Below are positions 55,236-63,479 of a stretch of 64,000 bases of DNA, in pieces. The position numbers and the translations under genes are program-made. Location of the stretch: positions 539,538 to 603,537 of the forward strand of contig JBJLEF010000004.1 of the NCBI GenBank assembly GCA_045565995.1, given 5' to 3'. The stretch comes from UBA721 sp002705165 (GTDB lineage Bacteria > Planctomycetota > Planctomycetia > Pirellulales > Pirellulaceae). The notes beneath the pieces are model-generated. The model did not search any database. It was not told the DNA's origin and saw nothing but the letters and a program-made list of their open reading frames with translations. Within the stretch, counting starts at the first letter, position 1, and each line of letters begins with the position of its first letter.

Positions 55236-55376
55236 AGATCGTCCCGGCGTTTCAATTCGGCGTTAGTTAGGTTGCCTCCTTCAGGATTTACTGTCTCACG
55301 TTGCCGAGAGTTTTTGCTAGATTCGAATCCACCCGATTTTTTATTAGTTTGGCTGGGAACTTTTAGGACCGCCCCT

Positions 55377-55493
55377 CTGCTTTATCACAAATGCTGGCAA
55401 CGGGCCAAGGAAACCCCGTGGATGGGACACCCAAAGAGGATCACTCAAAAACACTACTTGCAGATAACTGAAGACGATTTTGCAAGTCATCGC
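55377..55493 (+). pseudogene. tyrosine-recombinase (integrase) C-terminal relic 1
   Basis: In the plus frame the text TPWMGHPKRITQKHYLQITE followed by DDFASH corresponds to the end of phage-type integrases, where W-L-GH and a KHYLQVT-type segment surround the catalytic His and Tyr. Here the GH and HYL parts are retained, but all upstream catalytic parts (Arg, Arg) are missing and the sequence on the left is not recognisable. A second, similar fragment is at 55660. Confidence 0.55.
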
Positions 55494-55495
55494 AA

Positions 55496-55546
55496 ATTCG
55501 ACGTAAATCAGAACGGAAAGTTTGTCGTTGAACAGTTCAAATCATC
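55496..55546. repeat. dispersed element, copy 2
   Basis: Matches 49441-49493 (see there). It sits between the integrase relic and the DUF1552 relic, overlapping the end of the latter by a few bases. Confidence 0.4.
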
Positions 55547-55668
55547 TCGAGGCCAGTCAGAGTGCCTGAGCTACTACCGAAGCTGTCGACCTCCAATCCC
55601 AAACGTTGCAGCATTGAAACGAAGAGGTTAGGCAAGGGGTAGTTAACCTCCTGATCAAAGGCGATCGC
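55537..55668 (-). pseudogene. DUF1552 C-terminal relic
   Basis: The minus strand reads AFDQEVNYPLPNLFVSMLQR, then LGLEVDSFGSSSGTLTGLEM I and TGA (55537-55539). This is the C-terminus of a DUF1552 protein; compare NLLLSMLQNFGLQVDQFGTS and TATLTGLETI in the intact gene at 45825-47096. Upstream of it the frame is closed after ~44 codons, and no other DUF1552 text is found, so more than 350 codons are lost. Confidence 0.75.
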
Positions 55669-55730
55669 TCAACACCACTACTTGCAGATGGCCGAAGGTT
55701 CCCTCCATGAGGTCACGGAAGAAATAATCA
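55660..55730 (+). pseudogene. integrase C-terminal relic 2
   Basis: The plus frame AIAQHHYLQMAEGSLHEVTE resembles the integrase segment in relic 1. In DNA, GATCxCTCAAxAxCACTACTTGCAGAT is shared (x = differing bases), so the two fragments come from related genes or one duplicated gene. Very short; it only shows that an integrase once lay here. Confidence 0.4.
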
Positions 55731-55772
55731 ATGGGCAAGAATGGGGGGGGATTAATTTTGATGGAGATTTGT

Positions 55773-56711
55773 ATGAAACCCGATTTCAATACTGAAACGC
55801 TGACGCCTTGTTTTAATATCGCCTCAGGCAAACCCCAACAGGTTCATTCGAAACGCCCGCTTCCTGTCAGGACGCGGTGGGGGAAACTTCCAGCACTCAC
55901 CTTGAACGTATGGATTCTATTGATGGTGATTCTGTCATTGACTGGGATTTCCTCTGCAAATGAAAGAACTACTCATGACAAACTGGAAACAAATCCAGCT
56001 GCCGCTAATAAAGACCGGCAAATAAACCCCCTGCTACCAGATCCGCCCGGGACGGTGCTCTTCGTGGGAAACAGCTTCACCTTTTGGAATGAAGGGCTCT
56101 GGACGCACATGCAAGACCTCACTGCGGCTCGCGGCGAAGGTCTGGGCGTGAAGACCTCCCGCATCGTTCGTGGCGGCGCCTCTTTGCGAGTACTTTGGAA
56201 GCGGACGATGGCCAGGCAGGAGATCGCCAAGGGTGACTACGACATCGTCGTGCTTCAAGAAGACCTGCCTGAAACGAAGATCACAGACTTTCACAAGTAC
56301 GCTGGGTTCTTCGACGAACACACGCGCGAGGCGGGTTCGCGGCTCATCTTCTTCATGACCTGGGACTATCAGCGGCTCAACTGGATCTCCATGGACGAGA
56401 TTATCGCTGAACACAAACGCATGGCCCGGGAACTCGACGCGGAGGTCGCGCCTTGCGGATATGCGTGGCAGCGCGCGATGATGGAACGCCCAAAGGTCGA
56501 CCTCTACAGTCGGGACCGCGAGCACCAAAGCTGGCACGGCACGATCCTCAATCTCTACGTCATCTATTCGACGATCTACAGGGAGAGTCCGGAGGTTCTA
56601 AAGTTCACTCCTCCGAGGAAGTCCGGCATCACGGCTGACGAGGACGCTTGGCTGCGTCGCGTCGCCTGGGAGTCAGTCCAGGCCTGGCAGAAGCAGTTGA
56701 AAAAGGGCTAA
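55773..56711 (+). CDS. exported SGNH-type (DUF4886-like) hydrolase
   Basis: 312 residues from ATG 55773, six bases after GGAG; the earlier in-frame ATGs (55731, 55761) are less well placed. A basic N-terminus leads to a signal/anchor segment, LNVWILLMVILSLTGISSA. The domain begins PPGTVLFVGNSFTFWNEGLW (SGNH block I, Gly-Asn-Ser), with GGASLRVLW and DIVVLQEDL as further blocks and a HGTILNLYVIYST region with the expected catalytic His. From ~56030 on the DNA is clearly richer in G+C than its surroundings, while the first 85 codons are not, which hints at a transferred domain joined to a local signal sequence. Confidence 0.72.
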   Translation: MKPDFNTETLTPCFNIASGKPQQVHSKRPLPVRTRWGKLPALTLNVWILLMVILSLTGISSANERTTHDKLETNPAAANKDRQINPLLPDPPGTVLFVGNSFTFWNEGLWTHMQDLTAARGEGLGVKTSRIVRGGASLRVLWKRTMARQEIAKGDYDIVVLQEDLPETKITDFHKYAGFFDEHTREAGSRLIFFMTWDYQRLNWISMDEIIAEHKRMARELDAEVAPCGYAWQRAMMERPKVDLYSRDREHQSWHGTILNLYVIYSTIYRESPEVLKFTPPRKSGITADEDAWLRRVAWESVQAWQKQLKKG

Positions 56712-56901
56712 GAGTTAACTCATTTTAACATTATCGTTGAAAAGCTTACTCGTTTCCAACGGAAGCAATCTCTCATGGTTTAAAAAGCAACAAGCAAGTC
56801 GCGTTAAATACGAACCCATTTCAGTCCTATATTTACTGTCATGGCATTATCACGCGTCTTTACATCATGGATAGCATCAATACATACATCGTTTTGGGCT
56901 T

Positions 56902-56912
56902 CCGGTATAATA
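56902..56912 (+). promoter_or_regulatory. TCCGGTATAAT promoter-like motif
   Basis: Contains TATAAT (56907-56912) and ends 48 bases before the DUF1501 start. It is one base different from the TGCGGTAnnAT pattern. A 10-codon micro-ORF (56919-56951) lies between it and the gene. Confidence 0.5.
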
Positions 56913-56960
56913 GAAGACATGAGTTTTTTTATGAAACCAGGTGAAAAGTAACGCCTCCTA

Positions 56961-58349
56961 ATGCCACGAGATCCCAAGAAACATATGATGCTCAATCGAC
57001 GACAGGCCGTCGCTCTAGCCAGTGGTGCGGTGTCCTCTCTGAGTTTGCTGGATCCGCTTGCTGGTACATCGCCACCCCACAGTAAAGTCCGTGCTAAGTC
57101 CGTCTTGTTGCTGCACATGGATGGTGGACCATCTCACATTGATTTGTTTGATCTCAAGCCCAATGCACCGGATCAGATTAGAGGTCCGGGGTCGCCAATC
57201 CAAACCTCGGTTCCGGGGATTGTAGTTGGAGAATATCTACCCAAACTGGCCAAGCAAATGCATCATGTGGCCCAGATTCGTTCTATGACGCATAAAGATA
57301 TTCCGCATGATCAGGCTGTGTATCACATGCTGACCGGTTATCGACATAACATCAAAGCAGGTGGCTTAAAGGTGGAACCGACTGACCATCCGCACATTGC
57401 CAGCAGCTTCTACCAAGCCGATAAAAGTCAGACAACACTTCCAGGTTCAATTCAAATCCCAGGGCCAATGCGACTTGACGCACGTATGCTACCTGGCCAA
57501 AATGCCGGCAGACTAGGGGCTCGCTGGAATCCTTTTCCGGTACATGTAACACGCGGTGGAGAAGTCATACCGCCAGATCTTGGACGACTGGCCAGCGCGA
57601 CGGAGTTAGACTTAAAAAAGCGCTTTGAACTGCTCGGGAAATTGCAGAATAATTCTATCGAGGCGAATGTCCGAGAATCAAGTGAATTTCTGGCACTGCA
57701 ACAACGCGTATTGGGAATTCTTGAACAGCCTTCGATCCAACAGGCATTTGATCTATCTGAAGAGTCAGAGCAAACGCATTTAGCATATGGCCGTGATCGA
57801 CATGGACAATCGACTTTGTTAGCACGGCGGTTGGTTGAAGCCGGTGCTCGGTTTGTAACCGTCTATTGGGGAAAGGAAATGCAGGACTGGGGCCCAAGTT
57901 GGGAGCCGATGCTTGCGAACAATCCATGGGATACGCACCGCAATCACTTTCCTCTGATGAAGGATAGCTTACTGCCAAGGGCAGATCGGACGTTTGCAGC
58001 CCTCCTTGAGGATATGAACGACCGGGGCTTGCTCGAAGATACTTTGGTGATCTGGATGGGCGAATTCGGACGTAGTCCTCGAATTAGCTCCATGTTCAAA
58101 ACGCCGGGGAGAGAGCATTGGCCTCACGCATTTACTCTGTTAATGGCCGGTGCCGGAGTCAATGGCGGTAGTGTTTATGGTAAAACCGATCGGTTTGCAG
58201 AATACGTAACGGAGAACCCGGTATCTCCGGCTGATTTTAGTGCGACAATTTATGAGGCATTGGGAATTGACCCACATACATTGATCGAGGGGCGAGAAGA
58301 ATCGCATCAGCTTTCAACCGGGAGTCCTGTCCGAGATTTGTTCGGATAA
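56961..58349 (+). CDS. DUF1501 family exported protein
   Basis: 462 residues from ATG 56961 (ATG 56985 also possible). Signal-like MLNRRQAVALASGAVSSLSL, then SVLLLHMDGGPSHIDLFDLK, QIRSMTHKDIPHDQAVYHML, DRHGQSTLLARRLVEAGARF, VTVYWG, DTLVIWMGEFGRSPRI and REHWPHAFTLLMAGAGVNGG. These are diagnostic of DUF1501, of the alkaline-phosphatase superfamily. The gene usually follows a DUF1549/DUF1553 cytochrome gene, which is absent here; the gene stands alone after the SGNH hydrolase. A DUF1501 end also occurs at position 1. Confidence 0.9.
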   Translation: MPRDPKKHMMLNRRQAVALASGAVSSLSLLDPLAGTSPPHSKVRAKSVLLLHMDGGPSHIDLFDLKPNAPDQIRGPGSPIQTSVPGIVVGEYLPKLAKQMHHVAQIRSMTHKDIPHDQAVYHMLTGYRHNIKAGGLKVEPTDHPHIASSFYQADKSQTTLPGSIQIPGPMRLDARMLPGQNAGRLGARWNPFPVHVTRGGEVIPPDLGRLASATELDLKKRFELLGKLQNNSIEANVRESSEFLALQQRVLGILEQPSIQQAFDLSEESEQTHLAYGRDRHGQSTLLARRLVEAGARFVTVYWGKEMQDWGPSWEPMLANNPWDTHRNHFPLMKDSLLPRADRTFAALLEDMNDRGLLEDTLVIWMGEFGRSPRISSMFKTPGREHWPHAFTLLMAGAGVNGGSVYGKTDRFAEYVTENPVSPADFSATIYEALGIDPHTLIEGREESHQLSTGSPVRDLFG

Positions 58350-58407
58350 ACGATCGTTATTACGTACGCTAATATCAAATCCAACGAATACTACCGAACA
58401 CGGCACC

Positions 58408-58517
58408 TTAATAATTCTTCGGTACATTGAACGCCGAATGCCCCACGATAGCGCCGTCCTTTACCAACCAGTGCTTCATCTCGGAAGCTGACCAGCCGGT
58501 GAGGTCCTGGTTCTTTT
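58408..58517 (-). pseudogene. DUF1080 (3-keto-disaccharide hydrolase-like) relic
   Basis: The minus strand reads KNQDLTGWSASEMKHWLVKD, then GAIVGHSAFNVPKNY and TAA (58408-58410). DLTGW...W.V.DGAIVG is the well-known start of DUF1080 domains, which are lectin-like sugar hydrolases. Only ~36 codons are left, and the end no longer matches the family. No other DUF1080 text is found near it. Confidence 0.6.
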
Positions 58518-58664
58518 CTTGTATTACACAAAACCCTCGATAATAAATACCCAGAATAAATACGAAGTTCTTAAGTAAACCGCGCCCTACTCAACGGCTA
58601 CGCGCACCTATCAAAATAGTGACGCTAACGATGATTTGTCCCGCATTATTTCCTTAGAAGCAAT

Positions 58665-59405
58665 ATGAGCAATCCCTATCAAGCACCATTAGACGTTGAG
58701 CAAACCTTAAACCAATCTGATACCAGTATTAACTACTCAACCATCGAAATCGACGAGCTTTACCGCTGTCGACAGGCTTCCACCTTTCTTTTGATCGCAC
58801 TTTACACAAGTCTAGGATTATTCATTGCAGGTATCTTCACGGCTAGCTCGGTAAGCAATATACGAGAGTTGGGCGTTTTCCTGTTTATCCTTATTGGTCT
58901 TGGTGCCGTCGGGGGGATTAGCTCTTTTATCGGAAACGTCATGTTAATGAAAAGCCCTCAACGCAGTGGCGCAAAAGAACTGTTCATGTTTTCATTTTTT
59001 TTGGGAATCATTGCTGGCGTCGCGCCGAACATATTGAGCTTTATGGATGTGCCAATCGCAACCTCACTAATAGCGACTTTGATTTTAGCGATTGTGCCCC
59101 TCTTTTGTCTGATTCTGTTTCTAACCGCCTGGTGTAATCTCGGACTCTTCATCAATTCTTATGATGTCTATAGGAAAATGAAGAGGGCTCGGACCGCCTT
59201 TTGCTGTACCCTCTTGTTGCCGTTGTTAGGCTTCATTCTTTCTAAAATACCTGGTCTAGTTGGTTCAAATAATGTCTTAGGGTTTATCTTGGTTGGTTCA
59301 GTTTTACTAGGGGCGGTAATATCTCTAATCGTGTTTGTGATCAATTATGGCAATGGCCTAACTAGTTTCCGCAAAGCAGTGTACGAGATAATGCTTGAGA
59401 ACTAA
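58665..59405 (+). CDS. multi-pass membrane protein with N-terminal NPYQAP motif
   Basis: 246 residues from ATG 58665. N-terminus MSNPYQAPLDVEQ, followed by ~30 polar residues and about six membrane segments (for example ASTFLLIALYTSLGLFIAGI, LGVFLFILIGLGAVGGISSF, LFMFSFFLGIIAGVAPNILS). Function unknown. Related in plan to the protein at 33917-34681, with the same NPYQ tag, but not obviously similar in the membrane part. It is flanked by gene-free sequence on both sides. Confidence 0.72.
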   Translation: MSNPYQAPLDVEQTLNQSDTSINYSTIEIDELYRCRQASTFLLIALYTSLGLFIAGIFTASSVSNIRELGVFLFILIGLGAVGGISSFIGNVMLMKSPQRSGAKELFMFSFFLGIIAGVAPNILSFMDVPIATSLIATLILAIVPLFCLILFLTAWCNLGLFINSYDVYRKMKRARTAFCCTLLLPLLGFILSKIPGLVGSNNVLGFILVGSVLLGAVISLIVFVINYGNGLTSFRKAVYEIMLEN

Positions 59406-59537
59406 CTATTTGCTTCTATAGATATTCTCCGTAAAACCTCACGCGGACAAACTACCGGCAGTTTTCCCTCCCCGCACCTCACGACAAACTCACAAACTTA
59501 CAATTTGGGCGAAAACACGTGCTCATAGCTTGGCGGA

Positions 59538-59581
59538 CTACTGATGCATACGGTGCCCGAAAACAGGCCCCCCTTCTAACT
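59538..59581. repeat. intergenic repeat, copy 2
   Basis: Matches 47234-47276 (CTACTGATGCAT, CGGT, GAAAACAG, CTAACT in register). It lies ~80-125 bases upstream of the beta-helix gene start. Confidence 0.4.
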
Positions 59582-59604
59582 CCATCTTTTGCCCTCAGGC
59601 ACAC

Positions 59605-59615
59605 ATGCGGTAAAA
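59605..59615 (+). promoter_or_regulatory. TGCGGTAAAAT promoter-like motif
   Basis: Ends 46 bases before the beta-helix gene start. Flanked by CAGGCACACA on the left and GGGTGTGGT on the right, a partial dyad that is perfect in the related site at 61043-61072. Confidence 0.5.
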
Positions 59616-59661
59616 TGGGTGTGGTAAACCGTTTAGGCCAAACAGCGTTAATAGAATTAGC

Positions 59662-61062
59662 ATGAAACGATTCATATCCCTCATCCCCTTGCTTCTTTTC
59701 GTACTGATCACACATTGCAGCGGTGCTGATTATTACATCGATTCGGTCGACGGATTAGATACCAATGACGGTCTCTCGATACGCAAGCCGTGGAAGTCGC
59801 ATATGAAAGTGGAGTCCGCATCACTGGCGGCGGGGGATGTAGTCCACTTCAGGAAGGGATCCGCCTTCTCCGGCAATATTCGAATTAGTGAATCTGGCAC
59901 AGCTGACAAGCCGATTCGGCTGACTTCCTACGGGACGGGCGAACTGCCCAAGTTTACCAATCCCAGTACCCGCGATGCCAGCGGCAACGCAATTATCCTC
60001 GGCGGCGACTACATTATTGTAGAAAACCTGCATTTTCACGATACTCCGGGGGAGCACGTATCGGGAATGCTCATCATGACGAGACTGGCCGCGCTCCGCA
60101 TCGAGCGCGGTTCGGATCATTGCATCATCCGAAACAATGAATTCGTCAAGACCGGCCAGGGCATCATGTCAGCTGGCGAGCATACCTTGATAACGGAGAA
60201 TTATCTGGATGGCCCGAGTTATGCACTGTGGCGAACGTCAAATAGCAGCTGGGGACCGATGGGGATCCACTTAAACATCGGCAACCAGGAAGTGTCATAC
60301 AACACCATTAAGAACTTCGGGACCAAAGACAGCCCATGGGGCTCGGATGGCGGCGCTATCGAAATAGATTGCGGCAGATATCATAAGAAAAATATCTATA
60401 TTCACCATAACTATTCGGAAGGAAATGCTGGATTCCTTGAATCCAGCTGGGACTACGATTGGCCACGTTATCAACAGGAAATCTATAACTGGAGAGTTTC
60501 CTTTAATGTGTGCTACGATGGACAGTCATGGCTGTTCATGTTGGCGCCATGCACTGGCATCTATTTCGATAACAATACGATAGCCCGATACAATGGGTTT
60601 GGGAGATCCCAAAATGCGGGCGCCCGCATTGATGTCCGGGGCGGGAGCCCTGTCGGTAAACCTTCGGGAGCCCATTTCAGGAACAATCTGTTTATCTATT
60701 CTTCTTCTCCTTATACCGGTAATCGATCTGGCGGCGCCCTGAAAACAGCCAACTGGTATTCAAAGTATAAAGATCACGACACTAAATATCAGGGTGACGG
60801 CAACCAGGCAGGCAGCGGCGATCCGGGCCTTGTGGACCTTGAGAAACAAGATTTTCACCTCAAAGCAGATAGCCCATTACGCGGTAAAGCGATCAACCTC
60901 AGCGAGTTCTATAAATCGGACTTCGACGGTCGTCCATTGCCTAAGACCGGTAACTGGGATATCGGAGCGATTCAATACAACACGACCAAGGCGACCAAAG
61001 CATTGCAGCCGAGACGGCGACTCGGCCCCCATCTCTTACCAACAGACACACGCATGCGGTAG
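59662..61062 (+). CDS. exported right-handed parallel beta-helix protein (polysaccharide-lyase-like)
   Basis: 466 residues from ATG 59662. Signal peptide KRFISLIPLLLFVLITHCSG. The mature part begins ADYYIDSVDGLDTNDGLS, with KPWKSHMKVESASLAAGDVV, the typical start of parallel beta-helix lyase-like proteins, and continues with beta-helix rungs (DYIIVENLHFHDTPGEHVSG, ADHCIIRNNEFVKTGQG-like text, IYIHHNYSEGNAGF, GIYFDNNTIARYNGFG). The C-terminus has DFDGRPLPKTGNWDIGAIQY, the usual end. It probably binds or cleaves a polysaccharide outside the cell. The neighbouring sulfatase suggests a sulfated marine glycan. Confidence 0.85.
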   Translation: MKRFISLIPLLLFVLITHCSGADYYIDSVDGLDTNDGLSIRKPWKSHMKVESASLAAGDVVHFRKGSAFSGNIRISESGTADKPIRLTSYGTGELPKFTNPSTRDASGNAIILGGDYIIVENLHFHDTPGEHVSGMLIMTRLAALRIERGSDHCIIRNNEFVKTGQGIMSAGEHTLITENYLDGPSYALWRTSNSSWGPMGIHLNIGNQEVSYNTIKNFGTKDSPWGSDGGAIEIDCGRYHKKNIYIHHNYSEGNAGFLESSWDYDWPRYQQEIYNWRVSFNVCYDGQSWLFMLAPCTGIYFDNNTIARYNGFGRSQNAGARIDVRGGSPVGKPSGAHFRNNLFIYSSSPYTGNRSGGALKTANWYSKYKDHDTKYQGDGNQAGSGDPGLVDLEKQDFHLKADSPLRGKAINLSEFYKSDFDGRPLPKTGNWDIGAIQYNTTKATKALQPRRRLGPHLLPTDTRMR

Positions 61063-61072
61063 GATGTGTCTG
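61043..61072 (+). promoter_or_regulatory. TGCGGTAGGAT motif inside a perfect 8-bp dyad
   Basis: CAGACACA (61043-61050) and TGTGTCTG (61065-61072) are perfect inverted arms around TGCGGTAGGAT (61055-61065). The motif overlaps the stop codon of the beta-helix gene and ends 94 bases before the sulfatase start. Looks like a promoter with an operator around it. Confidence 0.5.
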
Positions 61073-61158
61073 GTGAGTATCCTAGTTCCCCAGTCGGAGC
61101 CGAATGGGGCATCGAAGGCGTTGATGGGTTTGATAAGAATCGAAAGCAGTACATCCAT

Positions 61159-63116
61159 ATGAACATACGACATACATCAATCTTACTAATCGTCCTCATC
61201 GCTATTTCTTTGTCGACGAACATCGCGACTGCGGCTGAACCCGTTCGCAAACCCAACGTCCTGCTGATTCTTGCTGACGACCTTGGTTGGAGCGACACAA
61301 CGCTTTTCGATACGACACGGTTTTACAAGACGCCGAATATCGAACGTCTCGCAGCGCGGGGGATGACGTTCACACGAGCGTATTCAGCCAGCCCACTCTG
61401 CTCACCAACACGGGCAAGCGTATTGACCGGACTGAATCCGGCGCGGCATGGCATTACCGCGCCGACCTGTCATCTACCGACGGTCACCTTAAAGGCAACG
61501 CCCAGAACGACCGGGCCGCCTGATACTAAAGCAACTGTACTCACCTCTGTCTCGCGGCTCGATACGCGGTACTACACACTGGCGGAAATTTTGAAAGATA
61601 ACGGCTACGCGACTGGCCATTTTGGGAAGTGGCACCTCGGCGCGGAACCGTATTCGCCTCTGCAGCATGGATTTGAAATCGACGTGCCACATCATCCCGG
61701 TCCCGGGCCAGCGGGAAGCTATGTGGCTCCGTGGAAGTTCAAAGACTTCGATCACGATCCGGACATTCCCGATGAACACATCGAGGATCGGATGGCAAAG
61801 GAGGCTGTCGCGTTTATGGAAGAGCATCGTGACGAACCGTTCTTCATGAATTACTGGATGTTCAGTGTGCACGCACCGTTCGATGCAAAGCAATCTTTGA
61901 TCAGCAAGTACAGCAAACAAGTGGATCAGAAGAACCCCCAACGCAGTCCAACTTACGCCGCCATGATCGAGAGTATGGACGATGCAGTCGGCACGCTGCT
62001 TGATACGCTCGATCGGCTAAAACTTTCCGACAGCACAATCGTCGTATTCGCCTCCGATAACGGCGGAAACATGTATAACGAGATCGATGGCACAACGCCC
62101 ACTAGCAACGCGCCGTTACGCGGAGGGAAAGCGACGATGTGGGAAGGCGGCGTTCGCGGTCCGGCGATTGTCGTGTATCCCGACCACGTTGAGACTGGTA
62201 CTCGCAGCAATGAAATCATCCAGAGCTGCGATTTCTATCCGACTGTGCTCGCAACTAACGGGCATCGAGTCGCAGCAAGCATTCGATGGCATCAGCCTCG
62301 TTCCGGCTCTTCAAGGTGGAGCATTGCAGCGGGAAGCCATCTTCACCTACTTTCCCCACCAAACGCGTGTGCCGGACTGGCTGCCGCCTTCGGTCAGCAT
62401 TCATGCCGGAGACTGGAAACTGATCCGCATCTTCCATGGCAACGCGCCCGGCAAGCATAGCTACAAACTTTTTAATCTCAAAAGCGACCTCGGCGAACGA
62501 GTAAACCTCGCGGCGGAAAATCCCAGAGCGAGTGGAGGAACTCGACAAGCTGATTGCTCAGTTTCTGGCCGAAACCAGTGCCGTTGTTCCATTACCAAAT
62601 CCACGATTTGATTCCGCCCAATACGACCCGAAGATGATCGGGAAGGCGATACCTAAAACGACCCGCAAACCGAATGGTTCGGGAGCGAAACAACCGCAGC
62701 GCAAAAGCAAACTAGTGGCCGGCTGGCAGGCAGGCGGCACGTGCAGTCTCGCACTGAAGGGAGGTTCGTTGATCGTCACCAGTAGCGGCCGAGATCCGCA
62801 CTTGAGCTTTAAGCTTCCAACCGAACTGACTCAGGAAAAACTCATATTGAAGGTAACGATGTCGTCCACTTCCAAAGGCCTCGGGCAGGTTTTCTGGCAA
62901 GAGAAGGGCGTCACCCCGTCATTCTTTCGCGACCGTAGCGTCGGTTTCAACGTTCAGCATGACGGTAGACCGCACGAGTACAGTGTTTCGTTTTCTACAA
63001 AGCAACCTGTTCTCGCCATGCGGGTTGATCCTTCAAATGCCCAAGGAACCATTACGATTTCCAGTATCCGACTGCTCGACGGAGATGGCAATGACGTTTA
63101 TCGATGGAAATTCTAA
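61159..63116 (+). pseudogene. exported sulfatase gene interrupted by two single-base insertions
   Basis: From ATG 61159 the frame has a signal peptide (SILLIVLIAISLSTNIATAA), KPNVLLILADDLGWSDTTLF and the sulfatase active site ASPLCSPTRASVLTGLNP (formylglycine-type Cys-Ser-Pro-Thr-Arg), then GHFGKWHLG and DGTTPTSNAPLRGGKATMWE. Text goes on in frame +1 after base 62254 (IESQQAFDGISLVPALQGGA ... GDWKLIRIFHG) and again after 62525 (ERVEELDKLIAQFLAE) with a C-terminal beta-sandwich ending VYRWKF at 63116. Removing one base at each of 62254 and 62525 restores ~650 residues. Everything else is intact, so either inactivation is recent or these are sequence errors. Confidence 0.82.
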
Positions 63117-63195
63117 GTCACAGCGATGCCGCTTGCAAAACACCATAGCAGGGTTGGTGGGTAAGCTTAGCGTCTAACGGTCGGCTGCTGGTAAA

Positions 63196-63375
63196 TCATC
63201 GTTTTAGTTCTGCGGTAGTGATGGCTAGTAGAGTGCCCTCTCGATGGGAAAGCGCCCTTATTTCGGTACCCAGGCCGTCGTGCTCTGGGGTGATCGTTAG
63301 AGCAATGGATCGCCAGTCATCTTTGGTCGGAGGTTTTTTTCCACAACGTGATGCGGATTGGTAACAGACTGGAAT
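63196..63375 (-). pseudogene. coding-like relic of unknown family
   Basis: The minus strand reads GKKPPTKDDWRSIALTITPE, then HDGLGTEIRALSHREGTLLA and ITTAELKR before TGA (63196-63198). The text is plainly protein-like, but the frame is closed by a stop at about 63376 and has no start. I do not recognise the family. It lies between the sulfatase and the next gene. Confidence 0.4.
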
Positions 63376-63479
63376 TGGTTACACTAAATCAATCTGGCTC
63401 GGCTAACTCACGTCTCAGGAGCATGTACTACAATAGGTTGCTGATACCACATACCCGAATTTTCTGGACAACCACAGCT

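Noticed and set aside
55731..55772. Phase-variable start through the run of eight G at 55743-55750
   Set aside because: The better start (ATG 55773 with GGAG) lies downstream of the tract, so length changes would not alter the protein.
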